A stretch of DNA of 52,886 nucleotides from Oscillospiraceae bacterium (lineage in GTDB: Bacteria; Bacillota; Clostridia; Oscillospirales; SIG627): NCBI GenBank assembly GCA_015065325.1, contig SVQO01000017.1, forward strand, positions 1 through 52,886, read 5' to 3'. Numbering within the stretch: position 1 is the first letter of the stretch; each line of letters starts with the position of its first letter. A model generated the notes under the pieces. It ran no database searches. It was given only the letters and a program-made list of their open reading frames with translations, and was not told where the DNA came from. Below, piece by piece: positions 50,176 through 52,886 of this stretch. The translations under genes were made by a program, and so were the position numbers.

Positions 50176-51138
50176 ATGTTTCCTTTTGGGAATAAAGAAT
50201 TGAAGATCGGCATTTTGGGAATGACGGAGGGGAACGGCCATCCCTATTCCTGGAGTGCAATGTTCAACGGCTATGAAAAAGAGCCTATGGAGGATTGCGG
50301 ATTTCCCGTGATTCCCAGATATCTGGAAAAGCAGCCGCCTGAGACCTTTGGGATCGAGGGCGCGCATATTACCTGCATTTGCTGTACCGGCTACGAGGGC
50401 AGGGAACGGGCGGAGCACATTGCCAAGGCATCACGTATTCCTGTGGTCTGTGACAGGCCGGAGGAAATGATCGGCATGGTGGACGCGGTGATCGTTGCTA
50501 CCGACGTCGGTGACGAGCACGTGGAGCGTTGCCGTCCTTTTGTGGAGGCGGGAATCCCTATGTTTGTTGACAAGCCTTTGGTTAACAAAGAAGAGGATCT
50601 GCGCACGTTTGTTCAGTGGAGAAAACAGGGTGCGAAATTGATTTCTTCCTCCAGTTTGCGGTACTGTAAAGAAATTGAACCCTATTACAAAAATCATTAC
50701 GAATTGGGTCAGATCCGCTATATTTGCACGACGATGGCGAAAAAATATGAAACCTACGGCATCCACGCCCTGGAGCGGATGTATCCGCTTTTGGGAGAGG
50801 GCTTTGTTTCCGTGCGGAATACGGGTACCTATGAGCAGACCCTGGTGCAGATCAAGCATAAAAGCGGCTGCGACGTGACTGTGGTGCAGGGTTTTGACTT
50901 GGTTCCTTGCGGGATGCTGGTTTTGGGAAGCTGCGGCTCGAAGCATTTGAGCAGCGGCGATTCCTACTATAGCTTTAAAAAGCAGTTGGATCTGTTCGTG
51001 CATTGGCTCCGTACCGGAGAAGAGCCCTTCCCCTTCTCTGAAACGGTAGAATTGATGAAACTTGTTATTGCGGGAATCCGCAGCCGCGAAGAGGGCGGCA
51101 GAGAAGTATTTTTAAGTGAAATTGAGGTGGACGAGTGA
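50176..51138 (+). CDS. Gfo/Idh/MocA-family oxidoreductase
   Basis: The start at 50176 follows taaggaggttttt; 320 residues. The N-terminal region deviates from the usual GxGxxG ('IGILGMTEGNGHP'), while 'AVIVATDVGDEHVE' and the family motif 'MFVDKPLVNKEEDLRTF' (EKP/DKP) are present. The C-terminal half is a short substrate domain. An inserted 'CICCTGYEGRERAEH' is unusual. Relatives act on sugars, inositols or amino sugars. The weak dinucleotide motif raises the possibility of a different cofactor mode or inactivity. Overlaps the next gene by four bases. Confidence 0.78.
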   Translation: MFPFGNKELKIGILGMTEGNGHPYSWSAMFNGYEKEPMEDCGFPVIPRYLEKQPPETFGIEGAHITCICCTGYEGRERAEHIAKASRIPVVCDRPEEMIGMVDAVIVATDVGDEHVERCRPFVEAGIPMFVDKPLVNKEEDLRTFVQWRKQGAKLISSSSLRYCKEIEPYYKNHYELGQIRYICTTMAKKYETYGIHALERMYPLLGEGFVSVRNTGTYEQTLVQIKHKSGCDVTVVQGFDLVPCGMLVLGSCGSKHLSSGDSYYSFKKQLDLFVHWLRTGEEPFPFSETVELMKLVIAGIRSREEGGREVFLSEIEVDE

Positions 51139-52475
51139 AACTTTTTTCCGCGGGTTATGCCCGTAAAGATATTACCCCCGAGCTTGGAACCTATATCAAC
51201 GGATACTTTAAGGAGCGCAGGGCAGTGGGGGTGCTGGATCCCCTGGAGCTTTGCTGTTTGGCGCTGGAGTTGGACGGAAAGCGTGCCGTGCTTTGTGCCA
51301 TCGACAATCTTGGCGTGCCCCGCAGGATCCTGAATCCTATGCTGGAGCGTGCCGCCGCGGCAACGGGGCTTCCCCGCGAAGCGTTTTATTTTGCCGCGAC
51401 CCACAGCCATACCGCAGGTGCTCTTGCCAACGACGATACGGACGAAAAGGAACTGGCTTACCGTGAAAAGGTGACCCTTGCCCTTTGTGAGGCGGCACAG
51501 GCGGCGTTGGCAGATCTTGCGCCCTGTAAAATGGGTACTGCCGTGGGAAAGGCACCCAATTCCGCCTTCGTGCGCCGTTACCGTATGAAGGACGGCTCCG
51601 TGCGTACCAATCCCGGAGTGAACAATCCGCAGGTTCTGGGACCCGTCAGCCAGGCGGACGAGCGGGTCAGTGTGGTTCGTCTGGACCGCGAAAAGGATAC
51701 CTTGCTCCTGGTCAGCTTTGCCAACCATCCCGACACCGTAGGAGGAGAGAAGCTTTCCGCTGACTGGCCCGGCTTTGCCCGCCGTGAGACGGAGCGGGCT
51801 CTTCCCGATACCAAGGTGATCTTTTTCAACGGGGCACAGGGTGACGTGAACCACGTGAAGGTATTCCCCGAGGGTGGGGACCTGAACGGAATGGAAAATG
51901 ATTTTGACGACGTTTACCGTGGCTACGACCACGCCAGATACCTGGGCAGAGTGGTGGCGGGAGCAGTGATGCAGGTATATGACAAGGTGTTCTACCGCGA
52001 GGTAAAGGAGCTTTCTTATTTGCAGACAGAGGTAAAGGTTCCCTCCAATATGCCTTCTCCCGAGGAGCTTCCCTTGGCAAGAAAGTACGCCGCCTTGCAT
52101 AAGGCGGGAAAGGACGAGGAGATCCCCTTCAAGGGAATGATGCTGACCACCGTGGTAGCCACTTCCCTCCGCCAGCTTCGCTTGGAGCACGGGCCCGAGT
52201 ATTTCTCCCTGCCCGTGTCCGGACTGCGCATCGGTGACGTGGCAATGATCGGTCTTCCGGGTGAGCCTTTTACGGGAATCGGTGTGGCTTTGAAGGAAAC
52301 CGAGGGACCTGCTATGGTGATCCCAACCTGCGCAACCAACGCCTACGAGGGATATTTTCCCATGCTGGATTCTTATGAGGGCGGCTACGAAGCGGGCAGC
52401 TCCAATTATAAAGCGGGTGTTGCGGAGCTGTTTATTGAAGAAGGAAAGAAGCTTTTGCAGGCGCTTTGGAAATAA
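51135..52475 (+). CDS. Neutral/alkaline ceramidase-like metal hydrolase
   Basis: The start is GTG at 51135, overlapping the stop of the preceding gene (GTGA). 446 residues, no signal peptide. The N-terminal domain matches the neutral ceramidase fold: 'SAGYARKDITPELGTYING', metal His in 'FYFAATHSHTAGAL', 'SFANHPDTVGGEKLSADWPG' and 'KVIFFNGAQGDVNHVK'. The smaller C-terminal ceramidase domain is missing. Such shortened, cytoplasmic members recur in sugar operons of Firmicutes, where they may hydrolyse an amide or ester of a sugar derivative instead of ceramide. Last gene of the operon, followed by a terminator. Confidence 0.8.
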   Translation: MKLFSAGYARKDITPELGTYINGYFKERRAVGVLDPLELCCLALELDGKRAVLCAIDNLGVPRRILNPMLERAAAATGLPREAFYFAATHSHTAGALANDDTDEKELAYREKVTLALCEAAQAALADLAPCKMGTAVGKAPNSAFVRRYRMKDGSVRTNPGVNNPQVLGPVSQADERVSVVRLDREKDTLLLVSFANHPDTVGGEKLSADWPGFARRETERALPDTKVIFFNGAQGDVNHVKVFPEGGDLNGMENDFDDVYRGYDHARYLGRVVAGAVMQVYDKVFYREVKELSYLQTEVKVPSNMPSPEELPLARKYAALHKAGKDEEIPFKGMMLTTVVATSLRQLRLEHGPEYFSLPVSGLRIGDVAMIGLPGEPFTGIGVALKETEGPAMVIPTCATNAYEGYFPMLDSYEGGYEAGSSNYKAGVAELFIEEGKKLLQALWK

Positions 52476-52482
52476 TTTGAAA

Positions 52483-52522
52483 GAAAACGGCCTTGTTTTG
52501 AAAAAAACAGGGCTGTTTTTTG
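52483..52522 (+). terminator. Terminator of the SDR-ceramidase-like operon
   Basis: The hairpin acggccttgttt/aaacagggctgt, with two G-U pairs, is followed by a T run, just past the stop codon. Confidence 0.75.
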
Positions 52523-52636
52523 TTGTCCATCTATAATATAAAAGGAAGAAAACAATCGTTTTCGACAAGAAAATCGACGAAACTGTGAACGAGCTGAAAA
52601 CAAACGGAAAATCGTCATTTTTTTGGTAAAAAAACC

Positions 52637-52665
52637 TTGACAACAAGGCTTGTTTTTGCTAAACT
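52637..52665 (+). promoter_or_regulatory. rRNA operon promoter P1
   Basis: TTGACA (52637-52642), a 17-base spacer and TAAACT (52660-52665). First of two tandem promoters. Confidence 0.7.
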
Positions 52666-52745
52666 GTAACTCCACCGCCGCTGAGGCGGAGGGCAAGCCA
52701 AGAAGCGAGTCGAAAAAGATTTTTTGAGAAAATTGAAAAAAAGTA

Positions 52746-52774
52746 TTGACAAAGCGGATTGGTTTGGATATAAT
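52746..52774 (+). promoter_or_regulatory. rRNA operon promoter P2
   Basis: TTGACA (52746-52751), exactly 17 bases and TATAAT (52769-52774): full consensus, as in Bacillus-type rrn P2 promoters. Followed by 'gaaaagctgc' near the expected start. Confidence 0.85.
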
Positions 52775-52780
52775 AGAAAA

Positions 52781-52886
52781 GCTGCGGTTGACGCAGCGGC
52801 GAACCTTGAAAATTGAACAACAAAGACGAAAATGTACAAAGACAAAGCACGATTAGTGGTAAGAAATTACTTTTAATTGTGTGGAA
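52781..52886 (+). other. Leader of an rRNA operon (16S gene lies beyond the window)
   Basis: The leader starts with hairpin gctgcg/cgcagc, then 'gaaccttgaaaattgaacaa', a phrase characteristic of 16S rRNA leaders in Firmicutes, where it takes part in forming the RNase III processing stem. No 16S sequence itself is inside the window. Confidence 0.75.

Noticed and set aside
52781-52886. tRNA gene at the right edge
   Set aside because: No cloverleaf could be drawn. The tandem promoters and the 'ccttgaaaattgaacaa' phrase fit a 16S rRNA leader.

Overview
The window looks like a chromosomal segment of a Gram-positive, Firmicutes-type bacterium, most likely an uncultured gut Clostridia member. This is inferred from AGGAGG-type ribosome-binding sites, AddA/AddB instead of RecBCD, lipoboxes on several small secreted proteins, dockerin-type modules, a YwiB/DUF1934 protein and a Bacillus-like rRNA operon leader at the right edge. 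Coding sequence is GC-moderate, while the intergenic spaces are AT-rich and unusually full of repeats. No tRNA, CRISPR array or prophage was recognised. One transposase start is cut by the left edge.

Layout. 1-700: truncated transposase and palindromic repeats. 695-2750 (-): three paralogous lipoproteins, two sharing an almost identical leader and signal peptide. 2863-6734 (-): a CPBP protease fused in frame to peptidyl-tRNA hydrolase, ThiI and its cysteine desulfurase. 7171-9264 (-): topoisomerase III. 9397-11164 (+): MFS transporter and DUF1934 protein. 11.2-12.3 kb: repeat-rich spacer. 12362-16187 (-): lipoprotein, TPM-domain protein, KDG kinase and KDPG aldolase. 16441-21758 (+): lipoprotein alkaline phosphatase, then a 1169-residue secreted M23/cohesin-like/dockerin protein preceded by a structured leader with a terminator. 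22503-23780 (+): lactate racemase-family protein. 24.4-27.7 kb (-, mostly): pyridoxamine kinase, a GIY-YIG protein (+), a Sel1-like protein and threonine synthase. 27917-31921 (+): homoserine dehydrogenase, M14 peptidase, a 28-residue membrane peptide and a DUF1295 protein. 31966-39562 (-): addB-addA-MBL hydrolase. 39793-41701 (+): sugar-phosphate isomerase-like protein and a C39-like protein. 42003-44117 (-): LRR/dockerin surface protein. 44332-46629 (+): YchF and a second C39-like protein. 46670-47512 (-): AraC regulator, divergent from a five-gene catabolic operon (47664-52475, +). 52.6-52.9 kb: tandem promoters and leader of an rRNA operon whose 16S gene lies outside.

The most unusual content is a family of tandem structured repeats in three places (about 23.8, 40.7 and 45.4 kb). 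Each array starts at or just after the stop codon of a housekeeping-type gene. Units differ in sequence between loci, but paired arms change together so that the same three-helix fold and the same 3x3 internal loop are kept. Two of the arrays lie directly upstream of paralogous 198-residue C39-like proteins, one of which is bracketed by 105-bp direct repeats. The second striking element is the leader at 18040-18232, which folds into nested helices followed by an intrinsic terminator just before the ribosome-binding site. It matches no riboswitch class I can recall.

Functionally the window mixes core genes (Pth, ThiI/IscS, TopB, AddAB, YchF, ThrC/Hom) with secreted, probably carbohydrate- or wall-directed proteins (the two dockerin-type proteins, phosphatase, lipoproteins) and sugar-acid catabolism (KDG kinase/KDPG aldolase and the AraC-linked SDR-aldolase-AKR-Gfo/Idh-ceramidase-like operon).
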